Of a DNA stretch of 25,368 bases, positions 8,104 through 15,009 are shown in pieces. The position numbers and the translations under genes are program-made. Every line of letters starts with the position of its first letter. Position 1 is the stretch's first letter. This DNA is from SZUA-448 sp964602475 (lineage in GTDB: Bacteria; Bacillota; Clostridia; Lachnospirales; Lachnospiraceae): contig CAZRRN010000039.1 in NCBI GenBank assembly GCA_964602475.1, forward strand, positions 1-25,368, read 5' to 3'. The notes under the pieces were generated by a model that made no database searches, was not told the DNA's origin, and saw only the letters and a program-made list of their open reading frames with translations.

Positions 8104-9186
8104 TTATCGTACAGTGGACGCTCTCCGAACCGTATCCGGATTAATCGCATAGGCAAGTGCTGTTTTTTCATCTATTTCACCGTTTTGCAGCAGTTCAATA
8201 ATGCTCACATCCATTGATTTCATTCCTTCCTTTGCCGAGGAATAGATTACAGAATCAATCTGATGTACCTTACTTTCTCGAATCATAGTTTTTATTGCAT
8301 TGTTCGCTTCCATTATTTCAAATGCCGGAACTCGTTTCCCGTTGATTCCCGGAAGCAGCTGCATCGAAACAATTGCTTTCAGTACCATTGCAAGCTGAAT
8401 TCTGATTTGTTGCTGCTGACCCGGCGGAAATACATCAATAATACGGTCAATCGTATTGGCCGCACCTACCGTATGAAGGGTTGAAAGGACAAGATGTCCT
8501 GTCTCGGCCGCTGTCATTGCAATCTCTATTGTTTCAAGATCTCGCATTTCACCAATCAGAATAACATCCGGAGCCTCACGCATGGAAGCACGAAGAGCCT
8601 TACTGTAATTAGGAGTATCAATACTTATTTCACGCTGGCTTACGACACCCTTTTTGTGTTTATGTAAAAATTCAATCGGATCTTCTAAAGTAAGAATATG
8701 GCAGTTCCGGTTCTCATTGATTGAATCAATAATATAGGAAAGTGTTGTGCTTTTACCGCTTCCTGCTGTTCCTGTTACAAGTACAAGACCCTTCTGTTCT
8801 TTTGCAAGATCAATCACCTGTTGTGGGATTCGCATGGATTCAATCGGCGGAAGTTCAAATGCAACCGTACGCATTACAGCACTCCATGCACCTCGCTGCT
8901 TAAACACGTTGGCACGAAATCTTCCGACACCTTGTACCGAAATTGCAAAATCATCATCCCCGGCTTCCCGTAGATTTTTATCCCTGTTTTCGGCAATCCC
9001 GTACATCCGATCTACAAGCTGCAGCGTATGTGCAGGCAGAAGCATTGGTCCGGACTGACGTTCAATCTGTCCGTCAACTTTATACAGGACAGGTTGTCCG
9101 ACAATAAAAAACACATCCGATGCATGCCGCTCTACTGCTTTTTTCAGGATAATTTCCAGTTCCGGCAAATCACTACGTTGATCCAT
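8104..9186 (-). CDS. pilT: PilT-type ATPase (type IV filament retraction motor family)
   Basis: Hexameric cytoplasmic ATPase of the GspE/PilT secretion superfamily. The 360-aa product contains Walker A GTAGSGKST (139-147), the Asp box LEDPIEF (167-173), Walker B DVILIGEMRD (207-216), the His box STLHT (235-239), and AIKTMIRE (297-304), which corresponds to the AIRNLIRE signature of PilT retraction ATPases. It lacks the tetracysteine zinc motif and long N-terminal domain of PilB/GspE extension ATPases. The start is the ATG at 9186 preceded by AGGAG at about 10 nt; an upstream TTG (9207) has no good ribosome binding site. It lies 22 bp after the 156-aa gene. No other motor ATPase is encoded in the operon, so this protein either powers a motor-light system or works with a PilB encoded elsewhere. 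Confidence 0.92.
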   Translation of the reverse strand: MDQRSDLPELEIILKKAVERHASDVFFIVGQPVLYKVDGQIERQSGPMLLPAHTLQLVDRMYGIAENRDKNLREAGDDDFAISVQGVGRFRANVFKQRGAWSAVMRTVAFELPPIESMRIPQQVIDLAKEQKGLVLVTGTAGSGKSTTLSYIIDSINENRNCHILTLEDPIEFLHKHKKGVVSQREISIDTPNYSKALRASMREAPDVILIGEMRDLETIEIAMTAAETGHLVLSTLHTVGAANTIDRIIDVFPPGQQQQIRIQLAMVLKAIVSMQLLPGINGKRVPAFEIMEANNAIKTMIRESKVHQIDSVIYSSAKEGMKSMDVSIIELLQNGEIDEKTALAYAINPDTVRRASTVR

Positions 9187-9208
9187 TTTATCACTGCTCC
9201 TGTCCAAA

Positions 9209-9679
9209 TTATTCCGTCAGACCGCCATCCCAGATAAGCTCGTCGTCTTCGAAATACAGTTCTGATTCATATTCGCTCAGACGCCAGCTTGTTATCTTCA
9301 GTCCATCATCATCCGGTGTCAGCTGAACATTTATATTCCTGTTTTCATCTACCGGAACTGTATAGCACAAAGTACCGTTGGTAATTCTCATTAATTCATG
9401 ATATTCACTGGTATTAATAACTTCATTGGCTGTAAGCATAAAATCTCCGGAAGGATTGCAGTCCGCCCATCCAAGACAAATACTCCGGTAAATCTCCTCT
9501 GCTTTGGCATCTGCAGAGTAATACGCTTCAATATATTCTCTTGTCTTGTCCGCAAGCTTCATCTCATGGTAAGATGCACGTACAGACAGAACAGCAAACA
9601 CTGTCAGTGCAAAAACAACTAACAAAAGAATAATCGACGCTCCACCAATATTCATATGATATTCTTTGCTTTTTTTCAT
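9209..9679 (-). CDS. Small bitopic membrane protein of the pilus-like operon
   Basis: The 156-aa product has a short basic N-terminus, NIGGA, then one long hydrophobic helix (about residues 14-33) continuing into a charged amphipathic helix rich in A, E and Y. After that comes a globular beta-rich domain (NVQLTPDDDGLKITSW and similar). This is the layout of pseudopilins or minor pilins, but there is no Glu at the canonical fifth position after a processing Gly. It also resembles the assembly proteins that replace PilX or PilO in minimal systems. I recognise no named family. The ATG at 9679 follows a weak AAGGA. The next gene, pilT, starts 22 bp downstream. Confidence 0.75.
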   Translation of the reverse strand: MKKSKEYHMNIGGASIILLLVVFALTVFAVLSVRASYHEMKLADKTREYIEAYYSADAKAEEIYRSICLGWADCNPSGDFMLTANEVINTSEYHELMRITNGTLCYTVPVDENRNINVQLTPDDDGLKITSWRLSEYESELYFEDDELIWDGGLTE

Positions 9680-9693
9680 ATACTGCGAGTCCT

Positions 9694-10188
9694 TTATTCT
9701 GAAACAAAATGTTTAACATTCAATGAACAGTAGGTTTTTCCTTCGGTCAGAAGTATTTCATTCTTCTGGCTTTTCAATGGTTTAAGAATTGTAACAATTC
9801 CATTGATCATTATTCCATGCTCTGTATTTCTATCATAGGAAAGTGTTACTACCATATAATACTCTGCCTGATCATCGGTTTCCTTCCAGTCGCCGGTATA
9901 TCCCTTAACATACATCTTACCGGAATTATTCTCCCATGTGGATAGTCCAAGCTGATTTGTAATATATGTTGTCAACTCTTCCTCTGTGGAACCCTCGGCA
10001 CATTTTATCACTTCAGCTGCCGACTCTGCACGTATCGTTCCTTTACTTGTATTCACAGCAGTCCCCTGTAACCGATCCGCTGTCATAAACATCCGCAGAA
10101 TATAAACACTTACTATCGCAAAAACTCCGATAATAATTACAAGCTCCATCAGCGGTCCCCGAAAGGAATGTGATTTTTCTTCATTCAT
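9694..10188 (-). CDS. Pilin/TadE-like small membrane protein
   Basis: The 164-aa product begins with a hydrophilic leader of about 12 residues and then RGPLMELVIIIGVFAIV, a class III-like arrangement of Gly, short hydrophobic stretch and Glu at +4 (not the usual +5), leading straight into a transmembrane helix. The remainder is a soluble domain with the segment STWENNSGKMYVKGY and a C-terminal beta-rich part. A type IV prepilin or TadE-like minor pilin is the most natural reading, but cleavage is uncertain because Pro is at +1. A TTG one codon upstream (10191) has slightly better spacing from GGGAGG than the ATG chosen here. It sits 8 bp downstream of the 160-aa gene. Confidence 0.72.
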   Translation of the reverse strand: MNEEKSHSFRGPLMELVIIIGVFAIVSVYILRMFMTADRLQGTAVNTSKGTIRAESAAEVIKCAEGSTEEELTTYITNQLGLSTWENNSGKMYVKGYTGDWKETDDQAEYYMVVTLSYDRNTEHGIMINGIVTILKPLKSQKNEILLTEGKTYCSLNVKHFVSE

Positions 10189-10196
10189 CAAATCCG

Positions 10197-10679
10197 CTAC
10201 CTCCCGGAGCGTAGTGAAAGTATCATCTGCTCCCTGTCACCAACGCTGTTTTCTGCTGTCATATAAAGACAGTTTCCTTCAATATACATATTAAAATCGC
10301 TTATTTCTATCATTTCAAAGCCAAAATCCAGTGAATAATCTGCTCCGGCTTCTGTGATATGCTCCCGAAGATATCCATCATAGAAGTAAATCAACGTCTC
10401 ATTAATTGAGCCGTTACTTTCATAGTCAAGCACGAGTACCTTGGTTCCTTCTTTATCTTCCATTCGTACAGAATCGGCAGTATCCTTCTGTCTTACCTTT
10501 GTTGCAACATAGTTTAAGGATGTTCTCAGTTCAAAATTCTCGTCATTGGCAAGTACAACATTTTTATAAACCTGTATTCCGATGTTGGAAAGCACCAATG
10601 CTGCAATCGCAAAGGCACCAAGAATCACTGTTGTACTTATAAAGCTGACCCACCAGCTTTTTTTATCTGCCTGATTCAT
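10197..10679 (-). CDS. Small bitopic membrane protein, possibly of the DUF4860 type
   Basis: The 160-aa product has a basic start, one hydrophobic helix (about residues 13-30: FISTTVILGAFAIAALVL) and a soluble domain predicted to be beta-rich (VLVLDYESNG, ETLIYFYDGYLREHI, QMILSLRSG). The size, topology and neighbours resemble the DUF4860 proteins found in Lachnospiraceae pilus-like operons; I make that match from memory of the pattern, not from a search. The likely role is a minor pilin or assembly subunit at the membrane. It starts at an ATG preceded by a G-rich AGGGG-type site and follows the 107-aa gene by 25 bp. Confidence 0.72.
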   Translation of the reverse strand: MNQADKKSWWVSFISTTVILGAFAIAALVLSNIGIQVYKNVVLANDENFELRTSLNYVATKVRQKDTADSVRMEDKEGTKVLVLDYESNGSINETLIYFYDGYLREHITEAGADYSLDFGFEMIEISDFNMYIEGNCLYMTAENSVGDREQMILSLRSGR

Positions 10680-10704
10680 CGTTGCCCCTACCTTTCAGCA
10701 GCCA

Positions 10705-11028
10705 TCATCGTTCATATACATCAATCTCCGGCATTACATTGGATGCCCAGCATTCATAATAAATATAATATCGGTCAGTATCTACCGACAAATAATAGCG
10801 GTCTATCAGGTACTGAAGGTCGGAAGGATACATCCCCTCATTTGCATAACACTGAATCGCTGCTTTACAAATCGACTGTTCTGTCAGAATTCTGTTCTGC
10901 TCAATATTAATTGCTGTAAACCTCTGCATACCTGCAATCAGTACTGCCACCATGAAACCAAGAATCAGCATAGGCAGCAGAACCGATTTCCAAATATAAT
11001 GTGTTCGTTTTTGCTTCAGGTTCTTCAT
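10705..11028 (-). CDS. Pseudopilin-like small membrane protein
   Basis: The 107-aa product has a strongly basic N-terminus (KNLKQKRTHYIWK), one hydrophobic helix (about residues 14-30), then an amphipathic segment and a short C-terminal domain with ICKAAIQCYANEGMYP and YLIDRYYLSVD. The arrangement 'cysteine/alanine helix, EG.YP..L.YL' recalls the region after the helix in GspG/ComGC-type pseudopilins. There is no prepilin cleavage motif, so processing by a prepilin peptidase is not supported. It lies 32 bp after the GspF-like gene, preceded by AAGGGG at about 10 nt. Confidence 0.72.
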   Translation of the reverse strand: MKNLKQKRTHYIWKSVLLPMLILGFMVAVLIAGMQRFTAINIEQNRILTEQSICKAAIQCYANEGMYPSDLQYLIDRYYLSVDTDRYYIYYECWASNVMPEIDVYER

Positions 11029-11060
11029 ACGGTCGTTCCCCTTAGTTCATATCTACTGAT

Positions 11061-12158
11061 TTATCCAATGGAAGATATCATACTTACCAGCGGAATCATG
11101 ACGGAAAGCAGTACTGCTCCTACCAGCAGGGATAATATAACAACCAGAACCGTCTCTATACTTGAGGAGATTTTAGAAAGCGATTTTGAAATCTCCTCAT
11201 TATACTGCCTGCTCAGTTTTGCAAAAACCGTATCCATGGATCCGCTTTTCGCTCCCACACTAATCATTCTTCCTTCCATGCCAACAATCAGCTTCGTCTC
11301 ACGAAGTGCTTCATCCAAAGGTATGTTATTCTCGTACATTTCTCTGCATTGAATAATTTTTTCCTTTATTAATGAATTGTTGGTTGCACCGGACGCCAGT
11401 TCTAATGCTTCAGCTATATTCATACCGCTTGCCAGCATCAGTGACATTGAGGAAATAAATTTTGCAGTTGCCATGCGCACGGAAAGGCTCCCACTGACCT
11501 TAAAATTAGCAAGCATTTCTTTCATCCTGCGTTCTCCTGCAGAAGTTTTATACCATAGCAGAATCAGACAGACAATCAGTAAAAGAATGCATGTCACAAC
11601 AGCAATAATACGTCCTGCAGTAATTCCAAAACTGAGTGCATTTTCCGTAGCGATTGAAACATCTGTACTAAGTTCTTCAAACATGCGTTCAAAAAGCGGA
11701 AGTATCTTCCATACAAGAACAAGCAGAATTACAGCCATCATTGCAAAAAGAACAATCGGGTACGCTATTGCACTTTTTATAGCACCCATAACACTGCTTT
11801 CTCTTTCATAGTATTCCGAAAGAGAGCGCATAACATCCTCAAGTTTACCGGTTGTCTCACCGACCCGAACCATATGTACCATATAAGCAGGAAAAGCTTT
11901 TGTATTCTCCAGTGCAGTGTAAAGCGGTATATTCTCTTTTACCTGTTCGTCAATTTTTTTCAGGACTTCTTTTGTCCTGCTTTCTTCCATCTCGCTGTAT
12001 AAAATATAGGTTGCTTCATAAACTGGTATTCCGCCATTCATCATGATTGCAATCTGTTCGCAGAATACCGCAATCTCATCTGATGAAAAACGCTTCAGCT
12101 TTCGCACCCCTCTTTTATCGGTGTCCTGATTGGTTACATCATTTGCTTCGTTCTTCAA
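11061..12158 (-). CDS. pilC: Type II secretion/type IV pilus F-family inner membrane protein
   Basis: First gene of the operon. This GspF/PilC platform protein of 365 aa holds the motor ATPase at the membrane. Two T2SSF cytoplasmic domains are visible (about 25-130 and 225-330), each followed by membrane segments: the first ends AYPIVLFAMMAVILLVLVW, a second helix lies near 175-200, and the C-terminal helix is SIETVLVVILSLLVGAVLL. Family motifs MMNGGIPVYEA, VGETTGKLEDVM, LASGMNIAEALELA and VGAKSGSMDTVF are present. The start is a TTG (12158) with a strong GGGAGG at 6 nt; no ATG lies nearby in frame. The gene's promoter is just upstream. The family call is firm. The symbol is provisional because the operon is not a standard pil locus. 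Confidence 0.92.
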   Translation of the reverse strand: MKNEANDVTNQDTDKRGVRKLKRFSSDEIAVFCEQIAIMMNGGIPVYEATYILYSEMEESRTKEVLKKIDEQVKENIPLYTALENTKAFPAYMVHMVRVGETTGKLEDVMRSLSEYYERESSVMGAIKSAIAYPIVLFAMMAVILLVLVWKILPLFERMFEELSTDVSIATENALSFGITAGRIIAVVTCILLLIVCLILLWYKTSAGERRMKEMLANFKVSGSLSVRMATAKFISSMSLMLASGMNIAEALELASGATNNSLIKEKIIQCREMYENNIPLDEALRETKLIVGMEGRMISVGAKSGSMDTVFAKLSRQYNEEISKSLSKISSSIETVLVVILSLLVGAVLLSVMIPLVSMISSIG

Positions 12159-12195
12159 TGTTAACCTCCCGTACTATCGTCAAATTACTGATTTA

Positions 12196-12224
12196 ATTAT
12201 ACTCGAAAGAAGAAATAAAGTAAA
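12196..12224 (-). promoter_or_regulatory. Promoter of the pilus-like operon
   Basis: Minus strand: TTTACT (12224-12219), a 17-nt spacer and perfect TATAAT (12201-12196). It starts transcription near 12189, about 31 nt before the TTG start of the GspF-like gene. It lies in the gap after the phosphoesterase stop codon, so the operon need not depend on readthrough. Confidence 0.7.
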
Positions 12225-12259
12225 GTAAAATGAAAGCTTCTGACATAAGCTGTAAATTA

Positions 12260-12808
12260 TTAAAGCACTGCTTCGAATGAATCATATTCTATTCCTTCAA
12301 GACTTTTCCATAGGAAACTGGTGCCATCTAACATCATATAGCCATTCTCTGATCCATTTTTAGGTATCGATACGGATCCCGGATTCAGACACCAGACTCC
12401 ATTCTGCTGTTCCTTTTGGGGTATATGTGTATGACCATATAAAAGAATATCTCCACCCTTTAGTGGTGGAATACTGTCTTTATTCCAATGATGACCATGA
12501 GTTGCAAAAATCATATGATTACCAAGCGGAATCAAAGAGTATTCCGCCATAATCGGAAAATCAAGCACCATCTGATCAACCTCGGTATCGCAGTTCCCAC
12601 GTACACAGAATGATACATGCTTCATTTCATTCAGCATTCTAATTACCGCTTTTGGATCATATTCTTTGGGAAGATCATTTCTCGGACCATGATAAAGAAG
12701 ATCCCCCAGTAACAGCATTCTGTCTGCTGCTTCATATTTAAATGCTTCTATAAGCCTTCTGCAGAAAAAAGCTGAACCATGTATGTCTGATGCTATCATA
12801 ATTTTCAT
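12260..12808 (-). CDS. YfcE-like metallophosphoesterase
   Basis: Cytosolic calcineurin-like phosphodiesterase of the YfcE/MJ0936 family (182 aa; E. coli YfcE is 184). The metal-binding motifs appear in order: SDIHG (Asp8, His10), GDLLYHGP (Asp36), GNCD, THGHHW and GHTHIP. The start at 12808 is chosen because MKIMIASDIHG begins exactly where the family begins and GGGG (12814-12817) precedes it by 5 nt. An in-frame open extension to 12910 runs through a structured RNA leader and is probably not translated. The physiological substrate of the family is unknown. The neighbours (pilus-like operon downstream, GGGtGRT pair upstream) do not decide it. Confidence 0.9.
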   Translation of the reverse strand: MKIMIASDIHGSAFFCRRLIEAFKYEAADRMLLLGDLLYHGPRNDLPKEYDPKAVIRMLNEMKHVSFCVRGNCDTEVDQMVLDFPIMAEYSLIPLGNHMIFATHGHHWNKDSIPPLKGGDILLYGHTHIPQKEQQNGVWCLNPGSVSIPKNGSENGYMMLDGTSFLWKSLEGIEYDSFEAVL

Positions 12809-12815
12809 ATTAACC

Positions 12816-12878
12816 CCATTTCTGCACGGCTTTTTGCTCATAACAGGCCTTGTGTCGAGCGCCGCGCAGGCACAAAGC
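12816..12878 (-). ncRNA. Candidate cis-regulatory RNA, copy A (hairpin plus pseudoknot) before the phosphoesterase
   Basis: Read on the minus strand, an 8-bp stem GCTTTGTG / CACAAGGC (12878-12871 with 12854-12847) encloses a 16-nt loop. Loop bases TGCGCGGC (12868-12861) can pair with the downstream GCCGTGCA (12830-12823), giving eight pairs with one G-U. The element ends GTGCAGAAATGGGG, whose G-run is the ribosome binding site of the phosphoesterase. A second element with the same plan and compensatory changes lies at 16253-16312. I cannot assign it to a named riboswitch class. Confidence 0.55.
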
Positions 12879-12879
12879 T

Positions 12880-12903
12880 GTGTGAAATATTCATCTTTCA
12901 CAC
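12880..12903. repeat. Perfect inverted repeat next to RNA leader copy A
   Basis: Arms GTGTGAAA (12880-12887) and TTTCACAC (12896-12903) with an 8-nt loop, immediately 5' of the leader's main hairpin on the transcribed minus strand. It may be a second stem of the same leader RNA or a DNA operator. Confidence 0.5.
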
Positions 12904-12955
12904 GAATCATCCATTCGAATAATCTAAACGGCTGTCTTTTCTTTCATGGGAACGA

Positions 12956-12994
12956 TTGAAATAAAGGGAAGCAGTATTCACTGCCTCCCTTTAT
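12956..12994 (-). terminator. Terminator after the GGGtGRT gene
   Basis: Fourteen-pair stem between 12961-12974 (ATAAAGGGAAGCAG) and 12981-12994 (CTGCCTCCCTTTAT) with a 6-nt loop. The single difference becomes a G-U pair in the minus-strand RNA, and the stem is followed there by TTTATTTC. It lies 23 bp after the GGGtGRT stop. Confidence 0.88.
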
Positions 12995-13017
12995 CATATT
13001 CCTGCAAATTACACAAA

Positions 13018-14028
13018 TCAGAACTTTCCTGCTGTTGCTGCTTCTTCTACAGAAACTGCAACTGCAACGGTAGCACCAACCATCGGGTTATTTCCCATAC
13101 CGATGAGTCCCATCATTTCAACATGCGCGGGTACGGAAGAAGAACCTGCAAACTGCGCATCACTGTGCATACGACCCAATGTATCGGTAAAACCATAAGA
13201 AGCAGGACCTGCTGCCATGTTATCCGGATGAAGAGTACGTCCTGTACCACCGCCGGAAGCAACGGAGAAGTATTTCTTTCCCTGCTCAATGCATTCTTTT
13301 TTGTAAGTACCTGCAACCGGATGCTGGAATCTGGTCGGATTCGTTGAATTACCTGTAATTGAAACATCAACGCCTTCCTTATGCATGATAGCAACACCTT
13401 CGCAGACATCATTTGCACCGTAGCAATTAACCTTAGCACGGAGTCCCTCGGAATAAGGCTTACGAAATACTTCCTTTACCTCATTCTTATACGGATCGTA
13501 TAAGGTTTCAACATAGGTAAATCCATTAATTCTGGAAATAATCTGTGCTGCATCCTTTCCAAGTCCGTTCAGAATAACACGAAGCGGTTTCTTACGTACA
13601 CGGTTTGCTTTTTCTGCAATACCGATTGCTCCCTCTGCTGCTGCAAAGGATTCATGTCCAGCAAGGAAAGCAAAGCATTCAGTGTTCTCTTCGAGAAGCA
13701 TCTTTCCGAGATTTCCATGTCCTAATCCAACCTTACGGGTATCAGCAACAGAACCGGGAATACAAAATGCCTGAAGACCTTCTCCGATAGCTGCAGCTGC
13801 TTCCGACGCCTTGCGTGTATTCTTCTTGATTGCAATCGCTGCACCAACGGTATAAGCCCAGCATGCATTTTCAAAACAAATCGGCTGGATTGCCTTTACC
13901 TGGTCATATACGTTCAGGCCGGCATCCTTTGTGATTTTATCTGCTTCTTCAATTGAAGCAATTCCGTAGCTATTCAGCACAGAATTGATTTTATCAATTC
14001 TTCTTTCATATGATTCAAATAATGCCAT
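13018..14028 (-). CDS. GGGtGRT family protein
   Basis: A 336-aa soluble protein with the family-defining GGGTGRT (residues 259-265) in the C-terminal third, followed by a conserved-looking glycine-rich region (YGFTDTLGRMHSD, AGSSSVPAHVEMMGLIGMGNNPMVGAT). Seven Cys residues (51, 56, 89, 118, 202, 209, 246) could support metal or thiol chemistry. The family is known from anaerobic bacteria and archaea but, to my knowledge, has no assigned reaction. It starts at an ATG with GGAGGAG at 6 nt. That ribosome binding site overlaps the stop of the NifU-like gene, so the pair is translationally linked (12-bp gap). The constant partnership with an Fe-S scaffold-like protein suggests an Fe-S or redox function, which is inference. 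A strong terminator follows. Confidence 0.9.
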   Translation of the reverse strand: MALFESYERRIDKINSVLNSYGIASIEEADKITKDAGLNVYDQVKAIQPICFENACWAYTVGAAIAIKKNTRKASEAAAAIGEGLQAFCIPGSVADTRKVGLGHGNLGKMLLEENTECFAFLAGHESFAAAEGAIGIAEKANRVRKKPLRVILNGLGKDAAQIISRINGFTYVETLYDPYKNEVKEVFRKPYSEGLRAKVNCYGANDVCEGVAIMHKEGVDVSITGNSTNPTRFQHPVAGTYKKECIEQGKKYFSVASGGGTGRTLHPDNMAAGPASYGFTDTLGRMHSDAQFAGSSSVPAHVEMMGLIGMGNNPMVGATVAVAVSVEEAATAGKF

Positions 14029-14040
14029 GTCAGTCTCCTC

Positions 14041-14757
14041 CTATTTCGCCTTCTCAAAGATAACTTTATCGGTTCTCGGATCGATAATCTTCACTGCATC
14101 AGCAACTCGTCCATACTGACCCTTTGCCTTCTCATATGCAGTTGTCGGGTCATCACCCTTCTTAATAAAGTCGGTTAACTTACCAAGGCTGACAAACTGA
14201 TATCCAATAATGGTTCCCTCTTCATCAAGAGCAATTCCATTTACATATCCTTCTGCCATTTCAAGGTATCTTGGTCCCTTCGCAAGTGTTCCGTACATGG
14301 TTCCAACCTGGCTTCTTAAACCTTTTCCAAGATCTTCAAGACCTGCGCCAATCGGAAGACCATCCTCAGAAAATGCGCTCTGGCTTCTTCCATAGATAAT
14401 CTGTAGAGCAAGCTCTCTCATAGCTGTATTAATTGCATCGCATACAAGGTCTGTATTCATTGCTTCAAGAACAGTCAGACCAGGAAGGATTTCAGCCGCC
14501 ATTGCTGCAGAGTGAGTCATACCTGAACATCCGATTGTTTCAACTAATGCTTCCTGAATGATTCCTTCTTTAACATTGAGTGTCAGCTTACATGCGCCCT
14601 GTTGTGGAGCACACCAGCCAATTCCGTGTGTTAATGCGGAAATATCCTTTACTTCTTTCACCTTAACCCATTTTGCTTCCTCGGGAATCGGTGCCGCGCC
14701 ATGTTTTACGCCCTGGGTAACAGGACACATTGTTTCAACTTCATGTGAATAAATCAT
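14041..14757 (-). CDS. NifU/IscU-like iron-sulfur scaffold protein, partner of GGGtGRT
   Basis: A 238-aa protein with an IscU/NifU-N-like core: GWCAPQQGACKL (Cys49, Cys56), ETIGCSGMTHSAAMAAE (Cys77) and Cys106 in LVCDAIN. It also has an extra N-terminal Cys11 in ETMCPVTQG and a C-terminal extension (about 165-238: NGIALDEEGTIIGYQF, LTDFIKKGDD) absent from ordinary IscU (about 130 aa). Cysteine placement differs from IscU C37/C63/C106, so general scaffold activity is not assured. The ATG at 14757 has AGGAG at 7 nt; a further in-frame ATG at 14778 has no such site. It is first in a two-gene operon with the GGGtGRT gene. I could not identify a convincing promoter in 14770-14880. Confidence 0.85.
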   Translation of the reverse strand: MIYSHEVETMCPVTQGVKHGAAPIPEEAKWVKVKEVKDISALTHGIGWCAPQQGACKLTLNVKEGIIQEALVETIGCSGMTHSAAMAAEILPGLTVLEAMNTDLVCDAINTAMRELALQIIYGRSQSAFSEDGLPIGAGLEDLGKGLRSQVGTMYGTLAKGPRYLEMAEGYVNGIALDEEGTIIGYQFVSLGKLTDFIKKGDDPTTAYEKAKGQYGRVADAVKIIDPRTDKVIFEKAK

Positions 14758-14882
14758 GCCATAACTCCTTTCAATCATTAGAATCTTCTTATCAATCAGT
14801 CGGATATATCATATACAGTAACATGAGCGTATCTTCACACCCATCTCAGTCCATTTAGAAAAAATATTCTTCAAAAATAAAA

Positions 14883-14916
14883 TGAGAAAATATATCCGTG
14901 CCGATATATTTTCTCA
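14883..14916 (-). terminator. 14-bp perfect palindrome, probable terminator of the 411-aa gene
   Basis: Arms TGAGAAAATATATC (14883-14896) and GATATATTTTCTCA (14903-14916) are perfectly complementary around a 6-nt loop. In the minus-strand direction the stem is followed by TTTTATTTTT, as for an intrinsic terminator, about 95 nt after the stop of the 411-aa secreted protein. The stem is AT-rich, so an operator for the downstream NifU-like gene is an alternative. Confidence 0.6.
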
Positions 14917-15009
14917 CATTACGACAAAATAGTAAATACCTTTTTTGACTGTTTTTTAACGAATAAATGATCTTTTAACGTTAATTTTCACAGTTCTGTA
15001 CCAGATGAT

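Noticed and set aside
12880..12903. CRP-like site (TGTGA and TCACA)
   Set aside because: The half-sites are 12 nt apart instead of 6, and Clostridia rarely use such a site. Reported instead as a plain inverted repeat next to the RNA leader.
12809..12910. N-terminal extension of the phosphoesterase to 216 aa
   Set aside because: The family begins at MKIMIASDIHG, and the extension runs through the hairpin and pseudoknot of the leader. The GGGG ribosome binding site supports 12808.
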